64,000 nt of DNA from Thalassia testudinum (lineage: Eukaryota > Streptophyta > Magnoliopsida > Alismatales > Hydrocharitaceae): the NCBI GenBank assembly GCA_037157565.1, contig JAZHRO010000002.1, positions 31,826,501 through 31,890,500 on the forward strand, written 5' to 3'. Position 1 is the first letter of the stretch, and each line of letters opens with the position of its first letter. Shown here in pieces: positions 53,739-64,000 of this stretch. The translations under genes were made by a program, and so were the position numbers. The notes under the pieces were generated by a model. That model had not been told where the DNA came from. It made no database searches and saw only the letters and a program-made list of their open reading frames with translations.

Positions 53739-55595
53739 TGAAAGAGCGATCTCCATTTTCGTTTAAATCTTTATCATAAAATGATGTATCGTTGTATTTA
53801 ATCATGTGGTAGAAAATCCCTTTTCAAAAAAACATTTTAATTGTCAGAATCTAACCACGAATAGTTAGTTCGTCTCCACAGGGAGGAATTTGCCTATTTA
53901 AAATAATAAATAGAGTTACGTTTATTCAGGAAACTCAATAGATATGCATGCTACTTCGTGCTTTTCTTTTTCTCACCTAAATGCTTGTTTTAACCAATTA
54001 ATCAAGAATGTAGGTGCTATTATGCAAATTCACCATAATATAATAACATGTAACATAGTGATCTCTATACTGGTAAGCACCGTAAATACTAATTTCTAAA
54101 ACATAACTTGTTCTCTATAATCCATGCATTCAATCATTCATGTGATATACATGTACACATAATTTAGGTGAAGTAGAAGGAGGACTATGCAATTTCACCG
54201 CAATAATGTAATACATAAAATAAATGAATAGGAACTTCCGCAATGGCATTTAAGGTAAATATTAATGCATTAATCACTGTAGCAAAATAGGGGTTTTCGT
54301 TCTCTCATGCGCACGCGGAGGAGAAGGCGCGGCTGGGGTTGCAGTGCTCGGAGTCGATCGGTCGGGATGTGGGCTTCGTGTTGGTGGTCGTGGCATCGAC
54401 GGAGGTGACAGGAGGCGGCCGGTCGGAGCCTTGGATGCCGTCGGCGGTGGCTTACGCGCGGGAAGCGTAGGGACGGTGGGAAGGGCTGCCGCGAGTGTGG
54501 GCAGCCTTGTGAGGGCAAGGCGGAGTCGACGACGCTCTTGGAGTGAAGCTTCGTGGCTCGTGGAGGTGGCTGCACTTGGAGGTGGACGGCCGGCGATGGG
54601 TTCTTTTGGGGAAGAAGATGAACAGTGGGATGGCTGGTGGCGCTGCGCGAGGGAGGCTTGCCTGCGAGCGGGTGGTGCATGCTGCAGGGTGGTGCACGGC
54701 GCAGTTGCACACTACGCTTGGCCACAAGGGCACGGCTGGAGGTGCGGTGTCTGCGGGCGCTGCAAGGTCGCTTGCATGTGACCGGGTTGTGCGGGCGCTG
54801 TGGGGTGAAGGCAGGTAGAGAGTGCCTGTTGTTGAGGGTGCGCTGATGGTGCTTGGCTTGAAGGTGCGTGAGCGGGAGAGAAGGTGCGGGAGATGGCATG
54901 CGGGCACTGCGGTCTGCTTGCAGGAAGGAGGCGTGCGGCGTGTTGTGGGCAGGCTGATGGTGCAGTGTCTGCAAGCACTTGATGCGGCGGGGGCGAAAGG
55001 TGATGAGGGGTGCTGGAAGTTGGCAAGCGAGCAGGCACTTGCGGGTGGAAGTTGCAGGGCGTAGAGACCACGGTGCAAGCTTGAAAACATAGAGTGCATT
55101 TGTTCCACAGTGGTGAGAGGGAGAAGATCCCCGCCATGGGAGGAAGATCCACACTATCCTCGGAGGATGCCGCCTCTTTTTGAACCCCACTCTCCTCCTT
55201 TTCCTTCGGCCACAAGTATCTCCAACTACTCGCGACGATCGCGAGTGGTTGGAATGGTAGATAAGTACGGCCGGTTCCTCCATCAGACGTCTATATGGAG
55301 CATCAGACGTCTTAAAAATATGATGCCACGGATTTGCAATTAATAATTCCAGACGTCCAATCCAAGTCCCAGACGTCTTATATAAGTAAAAATTAACTCC
55401 TGATCTTGCACCTAACCTGCATTTATCAAATAAATTATATTATCATAAAGTATGCTATTAAATGTAAAAATTGAAGCATAAAATTAAATGCAGGTCAAGG
55501 TGAATTGCCATATAACCCTTAATTGATTAACAACTAAGAATAATTAATTAAATAGTACTTAAGCTAAATAATAGTTCACAAAAGTGGACTTATCA
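53739..55595 (-). mobile_element. 5' LTR of E4
   Basis: 1857 bp, TGAAAGAGCG to GACTTATCA on plus. Minus strand TTATATAAG at 55378-55386 is a possible TATA box, although it is only about 210 bp from the U3 end. The GC-rich middle mirrors the 3' LTR. Two CAGACGTC pairs are intact here. Confidence 0.92.
55284..55379. repeat. Two CAGACGTC pairs, each 20 bp apart (E4 5' LTR)
   Basis: Starts at 55284 and 55304 (step 20), and 55350 and 55370 (step 20). In the other LTR one member of each pair is deleted and the survivors show CG to CA changes. Confidence 0.9.
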
Positions 55596-56026
55596 AATAC
55601 GCTCTGGCATTTGAGATCCTACGTGACCGAGTCACCCAAGCCCTGATCCTATAGTCCCCTGACCGGTCTCAACCCTTTGAGATCATGTGCGATGCATCTG
55701 ACTTTGCTGTAGGAGCAGTTTTGGGGCAGAAAATTGACAGGAAACCCATGGTCATTTACTACGCTAGCAAAACACTGGACAAGGCTCAGCGTAACTATAC
55801 GGTTACTGAGAAAGAGCTGCTAGCTGTAGTATTTGCCCTAAAAAAATTCATATCATACCTTCTGGGTTCCCGTGTTATCATATACTCGGATCACACAGCT
55901 GTGGGGCATCTCCTTGCAAAGAAGGATGCAAAACCTCGATTAATCCGATGGATCTTGCTGTTGCAAGAATTTGACCTTGAGATTCGCGATAAAGCGGGAA
56001 AGCAAAATGTGGTAGCTGATCACTAG
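55596..56026 (+). pseudogene. Ath RNase H
   Basis: Resumes the RT frame after E4. One stop occurs after QALIL (about 55650), then a clean 113-codon stretch: [16 protein letters not shown] (D), [18 protein letters not shown] (E), [18 protein letters not shown] (D) and KQNVVADH (D), the full Ty3/gypsy RNase H catalytic set. TAG follows the DH where relatives have DHLSRL. Role: degrades the RNA strand of the hybrid and cuts primers at PPT and PBS. Confidence 0.92.
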
Positions 56027-57400
56027 TTTCGCCTTCTAAATTAATTGACCCTTCCGGACCCATCACAGAACACTTTCCTGATGAGCACCTCCTGAGTATC
56101 AATATAGGCCTTCCATGGTTCGCAGATATAGTGAATTACCTGGCATCACATCAGATTCCGTCCGATTGGCCGAAGGCCAAGAAGGACAAATTGTGTTCCG
56201 ATGCCAAGTATTACCTATGGGAAGACTTGTATCTATTCCGCATTGGTGCTGATCAGATAATTCGATGGTGTGTCGCGGAAGTAGAAATCAAAGACATACT
56301 CTCATTTTGCCATGACCAGGCATGCGGTGGACATTTCTCAGGACACAAAACCGCATCAAAAGTCCTCCAGTGTGGCTTCTACTGGCCCACAATTTTCAAG
56401 GATGCATACGATCACTATAAGGCATGTACCCGTTGCCAAACTTTGGGCAACATGAACCATCGAGACATGATGCCTCTACAGCCGATCCTGGTATGCAAAA
56501 TTTTTGATATCTAGGGGATTGATTTTATGGGACCCTTCTCGATCTCGTATGGCTTCGAATACATCTTACTCGCAGTTGACTACGTCTCCAAGTGGATAGA
56601 AGCCATTCCGACCCAAACCAACAATCATAAAGTTGTTATCAAATTCATTCATCAAAACATCTTCTCAAGGTTCGGGATTCCACAAGCAATAATTTCCAAC
56701 GGAGAGACCCATTTCACAAATGCTTAGTTCAGGTCACTGATGACCAAATACGGGGTGTCACACTGAATCTCTACTCCTTACCACCCCCAAACTAATGGTC
56801 TAGCTGAGTTATCAAACCGAGAGATCAAGAAAATCCTTCAGGTCACTGTTCGACCTGATAGAAAAGATTAGTCTTCTCAACTTCCGGAAGCATTGTGGGC
56901 CTATAGGATCGCCCACAAGACCCAATTAGGAATGTCTCCCTTTAGACTAGTGTACGGGAAGGCATGTCACCTCCTCGTCGAATTGGAGCATAAAGCCTAT
57001 TGGGCAATACGGAATTGAATTTTAGATCTTTCTAAGGCTGGAACCCACAGAAGACTTCAAATAAGAGAGATCGATGAATTACACCATGACGCATATGAGA
57101 ACTCACGAATTTACAAAGAATGGGTTAAAGCTTTTCACGACAAACACATTTCTAGAAAGATCTTTCATCCTGGTCAAAAGGTTTTACTCTTTGATGCCTG
57201 ACTCAAATTATTCCTAGGAAAGCTACAATCTAAGTGGGTCAGACCCTACCTAGTTCGAAAAATCTTTGGAAATGGAGCCATTGAAATTAGCCCACTCAGC
57301 CATGATTCTGAACCCTTTGTTGTGAATAGTCAGAGACTCAAACCGTTCATTGGCATGCCCGATACAAATTTGGCTGAGTCGTCCTTTACCCTCCATTACC
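56027..57400 (+). pseudogene. Ath integrase
   Basis: Frames 56131-56514 and 56527-56727, then shorter pieces to about 57400. HHCC domain: CGGHFSGHKTASKV, FYWPTIFKDAYDHYKACTRC. Core: GIDFMGPFS (first D), then IISNGETHF where family members have D, so the second catalytic residue is N (56698-56700). The E is kept in [15 protein letters not shown]-terminal: [30 protein letters not shown] and a GPY/F-like end, QRLKPFIG. Stops include TAG at 56512-56514 and 56725-56727. Non-functional. Confidence 0.92.
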
Positions 57401-58987
57401 CTTGAGCTCATTGCACCCAGCCGATGGCGTAAAACTCAGCGCTTAACGGGAGGCAACCTGTCATTCTTTGAAAAACCCGAAACCTTTTCTGACATTTCTA
57501 CACTGAATTCATATTGCACTTTAGGGTTCATCCATTAGAACAGCCGACTTCACCTCAGGTACCCCTACCCGAGATTAGAAATCGTTCGCAACAAGTCACT
57601 TCAACCCGTTCACTCACCAAACACCTGTCCTAATGCATGAACTAAGCTGAAATCGAACCCACCTAATTTACAATGGGGACATTGCAAATCTTAGGCATGG
57701 GGGGGTATGAAAGTGCAAAATGTCAGGAAAATTCATATCAAGAAAGGGTTTCAATTCAAAAAAAGAAAGGACGGGGGAGAAACAATTCAGGCCATACAAA
57801 ATTAGAAGACGAAAAGAATAAAATGCCAAAAAAGGAGCACAAAATGAAAAAAAAAGAAATAGTCATTAGTAAAAGATTAAGGGATTAACTGAAGTTCTAG
57901 ACCAGATCAAGAAAAGGGAAAAAGAGAAAAGTGCTCAGGAGACATAACAAGAGATTAGTGGGAACGCTGATCTAAGGCCTCTTGGGCTAGATTCTTTAGC
58001 TTAAAAATTCACGTATCCACTAAAATCGGGATAATCCTCAAGAGGTTGGGAAAAATGCGAAGCTTAAGTATTAGGTCTAAGGCTTAGGAAGTATTCGACC
58101 TCGTTAACTGACCTTTGATTTACAGGATTCGGTAACCTAAGCACCCCAATTCACACACAGTCTGGTTCAGTGTGCATAAATATCAAAATCACGCAAAAAG
58201 CTTTTCAATGTTCTGAAAAAGTCACCTAGATTAGGAGCAGCCGATCAACACAAGTTGATTTAGACGAGTCCCCGGCGCAGAGAGGAGGGAAATTCCCCTC
58301 GAAGATGTGTAACAACATATCATCTCCTCGGTTCTTGTCTCTTAGGATATTTAAATATCCTACCGGGGGCATGTAAGCACTCTACTGGTTTAGATATCAT
58401 GGGTGGCATTATCACGAAATGTCGATCGCCAGGGTCTGAATTCGGCCACGGAATGCCATGGGCGGGATTATCTCGAAATCTCAAAAGCTAGGGTTCTGGG
58501 GGTTGCCATGGGCGGTGCTACCTCGAAACATCGATAGCCATGGACCCTTGAGGATTGATGATGGGGATGAGGAATCCGATACAGACCATGTTGAGAAGCT
58601 AATCCGAAGCTAGAAATAAAAAGAAAAGAGAGAGAAAGCTCTCCAAACAAATAAATCTTCTGTCTCTCTCTTACAAAAATGCACTGCAAACTGAACCTAG
58701 GCTAAAAATGTGTCAAGCACGAGTGCTTTAACCGTGGAGTCCAACAAACGTTAGGTTAGTTTTTGTGGACCTTAAAAACCTTTACGGAGGATTGAGGCTA
58801 AAGCAGGTCAGGTCCGGATTTTGGTTGATACTTGAGTACCTCTAGGCCTATTGTCGACATTCTGACCTAATCACAAAAGAAAAAGAAAAGCACTTATCAT
58901 AACTGATGACAGACACTCAGGGTCTAGAACAGAAGTTAAAACCTTGAAATTTTTCTAAGGGACTAGCAAGAGCTAGGCATGGGGGTA
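57401..58987 (+). other. Ath post-pol region and PPT
   Basis: Begins with GCGCTTAACGGGAGGCAACC, the post-pol motif also seen in E2. It contains the hairpin/PPT-like composite at 57670-57707, A/G-rich runs, and three repeats of GCCATGGGCGG or similar at 58400-58520. The PPT TAGGCATGGGGGTA is at 58974-58987. No env-like frame. Confidence 0.8.
57670..57707 (+). other. Post-pol hairpin plus PPT-like motif (Ath)
   Basis: CAATG-GGGA-CATTG (5-bp stem), then TTAGGCATGGGGGGGTA. It lies 1.3 kb before the 3' LTR. The second part is nearly the same as the true PPT at 58974-58987. Confidence 0.8.
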
Positions 58988-61743
58988 TGATGAGAGCTTC
59001 ATCATGAGCCCCAACTAGCTTATTTTGATCTAAGAAAGAGAATAAAAAGCTCTTGCATAACTAAGAAGAAGGCTTAATTGGAGGAATAAGTGTTCTGAGA
59101 AGAAAACATGAAATAAAGGGTAAAACTGCAATTTTACCATTGCAGTACATAAACGGGATTTCTCAGAAACAAAACATCGGTCAAATGGTCTAAATAAGAT
59201 AAAAAAAGTGGGTTGATTCAATCAGAAATGGGTTCATATGCAATCCAGGAATTAAATGACATCTTGTAACCCTAAAATAGACTCGCTTAATTCAACAAGG
59301 TTTCGGTCAGGATAAAAATCAAGTAAACCCTCTAAAATTCATTAAAAAATATCCCCTAGGGTTTAGAACGTTCAATTTGGCCTTTGGAACCTAGTTTGAC
59401 CTAGATTGGGGTCCTAACTCATTAATTTATGTAATTTGAATTTTTTGCACAAAATGTCCAGTCAAACATGGTCAAACCTAAAATCCAACTTCACCATTGG
59501 ATTCCTTAGGTCCAAATTAGGTTTATACCAAAATTTGGACCTAAGGGGAGGTCATCTTGACCTACTTTGCAAATTAATAGACCCAATTACATTTTGACCC
59601 TTATCTTTTGAAAACCATCACATAAACCCCCCTAGCTTCCTTGCCAATCTTACAATCAGGTCCCTCCACCATTAATGGGGAGGAATCCTTCTCCGACAAG
59701 GAAGGGAGGGGGGATACTCCCTGATCCCTCGGAGATCCCCTCCCAGAATTGGAAGGGAGATTCTCTGAGGAATCCCCTTCCATCTGAGCCCGATCACAAT
59801 CTCTGATTCCTGTCCAATCTCTCGTGCAAATGCATGAAAGATTTGGGATCCCAACCACTCTCCTTCTCCGACGAGACGACGGTGGCTAAAGGCTTGCCCT
59901 CCCCTCCACGCACCAGAAGCTTGGCCAGCACCTATAAAAGGACCTCCGACCCTCTGCGAATCTCTCAGACTTGTTTTGGCCATAGAACCCTCCAAACTTC
60001 ATCTCTCCTCTCTCCAGCTATGAAACCCGCAAGCTCCAGCGACTACCAGCCATACCAGCAGCAGAGTTCACTCTGCCTCATCCTCCCGCGTCGCGTCGCA
60101 CCAAGTGCACGCCTCCCTGACCTCCTCCTCGTCGCAGTTATCTCCCTCAAGGTTGTCTTCTTCGACGATGGTGCAAATGAGCCATCTGACTCCGCTGCCC
60201 CCTTTCACTCCCAACAATCCAGATAAGTTCCCAATCTTTCACTCTTTCATTTCCCTCACTTTATTTCACACAACCGCCCCTCGACCGTCACCATCCATCG
60301 CCACCTTCCTCATCTCTGGCCACCCTCCGGCCAGACGCTCCCGTCACTCCGCAGCCCTACACATCTCGCCAACCACCGCATAACCTCCGCCACACTTCAC
60401 TGAATATCCTCCGCTCATCCACAAATCCTCAACGCCACCACAACTACCCCCAATCAAACCCATCCGTCCGGCCACAGAGCGACCTAGGCACGCAAGCCTA
60501 GGCCACCCCACGTCCTGCCACCTACTGCCTGACCTTCGCCGTGATATGGCGAAGGTCCCCCTGTGATCTGATTGAGCTGCAAGGCCCTTTTTGTGTCAGG
60601 CAGGTTTCAAGCACCAGTCGCCATTAGCGGTGATTCGAGGAAGCTGCACGCTTGCTCCAGGTCGCAAGACTTCAGGGTTCCAGGTGCAGCAAACTTGGGA
60701 GGGTCTTGCGAATCCAGTCGTCCCAGCAAGTGATGCCACAAAGCTTGTTATTGTGGTAATTGGAGGCATGGTCTGCTGCGGGTGCGCGAGAAAGAGCGGT
60801 GGGCATTAGTCCCACCTCGGTAAGCTGTAAAGCGCGTGAGTCCTTTAAATTGATTTTGTGTTATTGCCCTGTTGCCTCTGATCACACTTGGGGTGAGGTC
60901 CCTCACCTAAGCACTGCCTTGTCCGTGGCGCGATTCGACCTGACACCCTCCTGAGCACTCCTCGCACACCACACCCACGCTGGTGCGCCTGGACCTGAGC
61001 ACGTGACCCAACCCGTTTACCCGACTCTGGGAGAGAGTGCTGAAGAGTGATATACAGAGAGAGAGATGCGTGGGAAGGGTAGGAGAGTAGGTTTTGCTAT
61101 GTGTGCTTGTGTGCAGGAAGTACGGACTTAGCCGCTGCAAGCGAAGGAAAAGAATGAAGGAGGCTCCGCAGAGGAAAAAGAAAGGCAAGGCAGAAAAGAA
61201 GTGAGGCCAAAGGGAAATAGAACCAAGGAAGGAAGAAGAAGAAGAGAAAGCATAACCAAGGAGAAGAAGACCCACAAAGAAATAAAGAAAGGTAAAGACA
61301 AGCAGAAGATGAAGAGAAGCTAAAGGCAGAGGGAAGAAGCGAAGGAAAAAAGAGAAGAGGAACTGAAGAAGGAAGAAGAAAGAGATCAAGGGGCAGACAA
61401 TGAAGCAAGAAAGCGAAGAAAAAGAAGAGGAGTAGAGGCTGCAAGGGAAGAGAAGAAAAGGACCTGAAGCAGAGCAAAGTCTGGGAAATACTTTAAGACG
61501 TCTGATATTGCATCAGACGTCCATTTTTTCTTGAGCAATTTCTTTCTATATCACTCTCATTGAACTAGTCATTTCTTCTTATTTAAAAAGTTGTGTTCTC
61601 AAGTTTTGGAATACTTAGATTGCTCCCTGTGTTCGACCTAGGATACTTTGATTTTCGAGTTATAAATCTTTATTTATTTTTGCGGAGAGTTCGTCTATAT
61701 TACAACGCAATATTTGTTAAAACACGATCTAGCCGCGTCAACA
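58988..61743 (+). mobile_element. 3' LTR of Ath
   Basis: 2756 bp from TGATGAGAGCTT to GCGTCAACA. TATA box is at 59932-59941 and the CAGACGTC pair at 61495-61523. The purine-rich segment at about 61140-61470 matches the 5' LTR. GGGAG follows at 61744-61748. Confidence 0.95.
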
Positions 61744-62048
61744 GGGAGAAGTTTGATTTGCAGGAAGAAGAGGAGGAGAAGGAGGAGGGGAAGGAGGATG
61801 AGGAGAACAAGGATGGCAGGAAGGAGGAGGAGGAGAAGAAGGACGAGGAGAGGGAGAAGATTGAATTGGGGGAAGAAGAGGAGGAGAAGGACAAGGAGAA
61901 GAAGGACAAGGAGGAGAATGCTGATTTAGGGGAAGAGAAGGAGAAGGTGGAGGGGAATGAGGAGGAGGAGAAGAAGGACAAGGAGGGGGTGAAGGTTGAA
62001 TTGGGGGAAGTGGAGGAGGGGAATGAGATGGAGGTGTATGAGGCATAG
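61744..62048 (+). pseudogene. Right part of the gene split by Ath (E/K-rich tail)
   Basis: The frame continues that of 20099-20219 once Ath and one GGGAG are removed. It begins EKFDLQEEEEEKEEGKEDE and stays over 60% E/K to the stop (MEVYEA). The composition is expected of a charged C-terminal tail or coiled coil, so homology cannot be judged from it. An apparent ATG start at 61593 lies in the Ath LTR and is an artefact of the junction. Confidence 0.65.
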
Positions 62049-62077
62049 ATGATGAGGTAATGTTCCAATTATTATTA

Positions 62078-62420
62078 AATCCACTAGTGTGTTTTTAAAA
62101 TGCATTGATTGTAAAGTTACACCGTTGTGTTTCTCTAATACACCAATGTGTTTGTAAATACACCGTTGTGTTTCTATAATACACCAGTGCATTAGTAGAA
62201 TACATGGTGTGTTTTTATAATACACCGATGCATTTGTAAGTACACTAGTGTGTTTCTATGATACACCGATGCGTTTATAAGTACAACGTTGCATTTCTAT
62301 AATATACTGGTGTGTTTCTATAGTGCACTGATGTGTTTGTATAATACACCTGTGTATTATTAGAATACACTGGTGTGACATCGAAACACAATAGTGGATT
62401 AAATAATACACCAGTGTACT
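62078..62420. repeat. Palindrome array, 20-21-bp period (right)
   Basis: Units related to AATACACCGGTGTGTT start at 62078, 62099, 62116, 62137, 62157, 62178, 62199, 62219, 62239, 62260, 62280, 62301, 62322, 62343, 62364, about 62384 and 62405. It is the same word as the left array at 18659-18973, more diverged, with steps of 20 or 21. Confidence 0.88.
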
Positions 62421-62553
62421 TTTGTAATAACACTCTTCTATTCGTTGTGTGTCCTATTTGACATGCCATGGTTTGTCGTTTCCTATATAGGAGGATGACG
62501 AGCCTCAAATGAGGAGGAATGCCGATCAAGGATGGAGTACGAAATCTATTGCC
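62421..62553. other. Short stretch after the right array
   Basis: Contains TTCCTATATAG followed by an open stretch (EDDEPQMRRNADQGW), which could be a splice acceptor and exon, with a possible donor GAGGTAATG at about 62053. If so, the right array lies in an intron. It ends where a new LTR begins. Confidence 0.35.
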
Positions 62554-64000
62554 TGATGAGTCCATTTTAATGGACTATTGTTATGCCTATGTTAACTCTA
62601 TTCTTACATTTATATTTGTTAATAACCACATTAGGTCATAAAATGATTGCATGCATCATTACTTAAGTTTACATCTATTCTATTGCATTCTATAACTTAT
62701 TATGTAATTATTTTATATTTCATGTAGGTCTCGCACACAGCGCACCCTATGCATCTCCTCCACTTAATCCACTCCATCAGGCTAATTTAAGAGTTAACAA
62801 ATAATCCAGAAAGTGAGCAAGGAGGAGGATTAATTTTGCAAGAGACTAGGGGGTGAAATGAATTTCCCTCTCCCCCAATAGCCAGCCAACCTCAACAAAG
62901 CCTCCCCCAATAGCCGCCGGCCACTTTTAGTAAGGGATTTGAAAATCCCTTGACTTGCGCCGGGGAGGAAGAGCTGATGGGGGGGAGGAGATAAAAGAGA
63001 AGCCCTGCAGGGGATTCCCTCCCACATCATCTCCACCTTCCCCACCGTGGAGAGGGCATACACCGTGAACCCCACCACGTTCGTCATCACCCCTCCTCCA
63101 CATCAATTGTATGTGTACTATGGCAGAGTGCACGTACCCATTGCCATCCTCCTATCATCATCCTTCTTCTCCTCCTTTTTCTTCATCCTGAAAGAACCCA
63201 TCATCGTCGATGACCGTTACTCCCACGCACAACTACTCGCCAGCCGCTGCCATCACCAAGTGCGCCCCCTCACCACGTGCAGCACACCATGCATCGCCTC
63301 TCACCGCCCTCACCGCGCAGTGCCCTCACCGTGATCGCAATAGCACAACATGCACGCGCTCAGCACTTGCAGTAGCACCTGCCACCTCGCGTACTTCCCA
63401 CGTGCCCTTGTGCACGTGTGTGCAGACCGCATGCGTTCTCCTCCTCATCATCTTCTCCGTCAACCAATAGAGAAGAACCCAACGCCGACGCCGCCCCTCT
63501 CCACGTAGCCATCACAACAGCCATCCATTCTTCATGCTATCGATGCCACCAGACTCACCTCGACTCCACATGCTCGCCCACGCTCATGGCAGCACCTCCC
63601 GTAGCCCACGCATGCACGTTGGAAAACCACCGTCGGCGAGCTTCTCCTCCACCATCCGACCACTGTCGTCCACCTCCAGCCACTGCATCACCACCATCGC
63701 GAAGGCCACACCTCAGAGACCTACCACCGGTGACCATACCGTCCACCGACTCCTCTTCGCGCGAGCACGAGGGGAAGTATTCCCCTGTTTCTCTACAGTA
63801 AAAGCCCCTATTATTAATTATGAATAAGGCCATTGTAGAGAATACTATTCACTTATTTATCTCCTTATTATATTTCGATAGATTTGCATCAATATCCCTC
63901 ACGTTTGTTTGAATCATGGATAATTGAATTCTTCTCATGAACAATAAAGTATGGGGTATTGGTTACAGGGAGCGGGTTTTGTTTTAATTAAATTTGATGG
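62554..64000 (+). mobile_element. 5' part of an LTR related to the E2 family
   Basis: Starts TGATGAGTCCATTTTAATGG, as E2 does, and keeps a collinear block with AAGGGATTTGAAAATCCCTT (about 62931-62950; compare 24269 and 32338 regions). After about 63050 it diverges and is C-rich, with spurious open frames. The end is outside the window, so it could be a solo LTR or a full element. Confidence 0.8.

Larger units (their letters stand above)
47271..55595 (-). mobile_element. E4: non-autonomous LTR element, sister of E2
   Basis: LTRs at 47271-49095 (3') and 53739-55595 (5'), minus orientation, PBS at 53719-53736 and PPT at 49096 onward. The flanks AATGC (47266-47270) and AATAC (55596-55600) differ by one base. 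The interior carries the same long protein frame as E2 (50696-52579). It is inserted between RT and RNase H of Ath. Confidence 0.92.
20220..61743 (+). mobile_element. Ath: Athila-like Ty3/gypsy element with nested insertions
   Basis: Two 2.8-kb LTRs (20220-23017, 58988-61743), a perfect GGGAG duplication (20215-20219, 61744-61748), a tRNA-Asp type PBS, a PPT, and gag-PR-RT-RH-IN in plus orientation. After subtracting E2, E3 and E4 the element is about 14 kb. Gag, protease and RT share one frame (the start of gag is shifted), broken by several stops. The RT/RNase H junction is cut by E4 and the gag by E3. No env-like frame is seen after integrase. It is inactive but the most complete element here and the likely type of helper for E1-E4. 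Confidence 0.93.

Noticed and set aside
57673..57888. K-rich plus frame after Ath integrase, candidate env-like gene
   Set aside because: Pure A/G-rich composition, no signal peptide or membrane segment, and it overlaps the conserved hairpin motif.
61700..62068. Minus frames rich in S and P opposite the E/K-rich tail
   Set aside because: Shadow of the E/K-rich codons on the other strand.
18659..62420. CRISPR-like interpretation of the regularly spaced palindromes
   Set aside because: Plant nuclear context, spacers of only about 5 bp, no cas genes, and the units are diverged.

Overview
The window is plant nuclear DNA, almost certainly from an angiosperm with a repeat-rich genome. It holds no intact host gene that I can support. 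Nearly every base belongs to LTR retrotransposons inserted into one another. The evidence is Ty3/gypsy gag, protease, RT, RNase H and integrase remnants of the Athila and Tat types, primer binding sites complementary to plant tRNA-Asp, TG...CA LTR termini, and six clean 5-bp target-site duplications (a seventh differs by one base). Many defects look like CpG decay. I cannot name the species.

Layout. (1) 1-4848: right part of a non-autonomous element, E1 (+ strand). (2) 4849 to about 17700: an old minus-strand Tat-like gypsy element, G (RT, protease, gag, PBS, LTR), cut up by a solo LTR of the E3 family (5000-7258, TSD CTACT), a one-LTR-plus-PBS relic of an Athila-like family (9190-11950, TSD CAATC), a Tekay/Del-type solo LTR flanked by 70-bp direct repeats (12033-14698), and a solo LTR of the E1 family (15330-16826, TSD GTGGA). 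(3) About 17700-20219 and 61744-62553: the two halves of a gene-bearing, probably transposon-derived segment. Each half carries an array of palindromes phased at about 21 bp. (4) 20220-61743: a 41.5-kb Athila-like element, Ath (+ strand, 2.8-kb LTRs, TSD GGGAG), that split this segment and was itself bloated by three insertions: E2 (23994-33780, carrying a Copia-like solo LTR), E3 (34480-44128, minus, TSD CCAGT) and E4 (47271-55595, minus, TSD AATGC/AATAC). (5) 62554-64000: the start of another LTR related to E2.

How the parts relate. Ath is the only element with a recognisable complete gag-PR-RT-RH-IN order, although it is now dead. E1, E2, E3 and E4 lack RT and integrase. They share with Ath the tRNA-Asp type PBS, the terminal polypurine motif, and a conserved small hairpin followed by a second ATGGGGG motif 1.3-1.5 kb before the 3' LTR. 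They therefore look like non-autonomous families that depended on Athila-type enzymes. E2 and E4 are two copies of one family and keep the same roughly 640-residue reading frame of unknown function.

Most notable signals. (a) The palindrome CAGACGTCTG recurs at a near-constant 20-bp (also 12-bp) spacing in the LTRs of four unrelated families. (b) E3-family LTRs carry AGCT every 10 bp plus a cluster of TTGGCGCCAA E2F-like palindromes just upstream of the TATA box. (c) The hairpin/second-PPT motif is shared by five families. (d) The E2/E4 protein is conserved but unrecognised.
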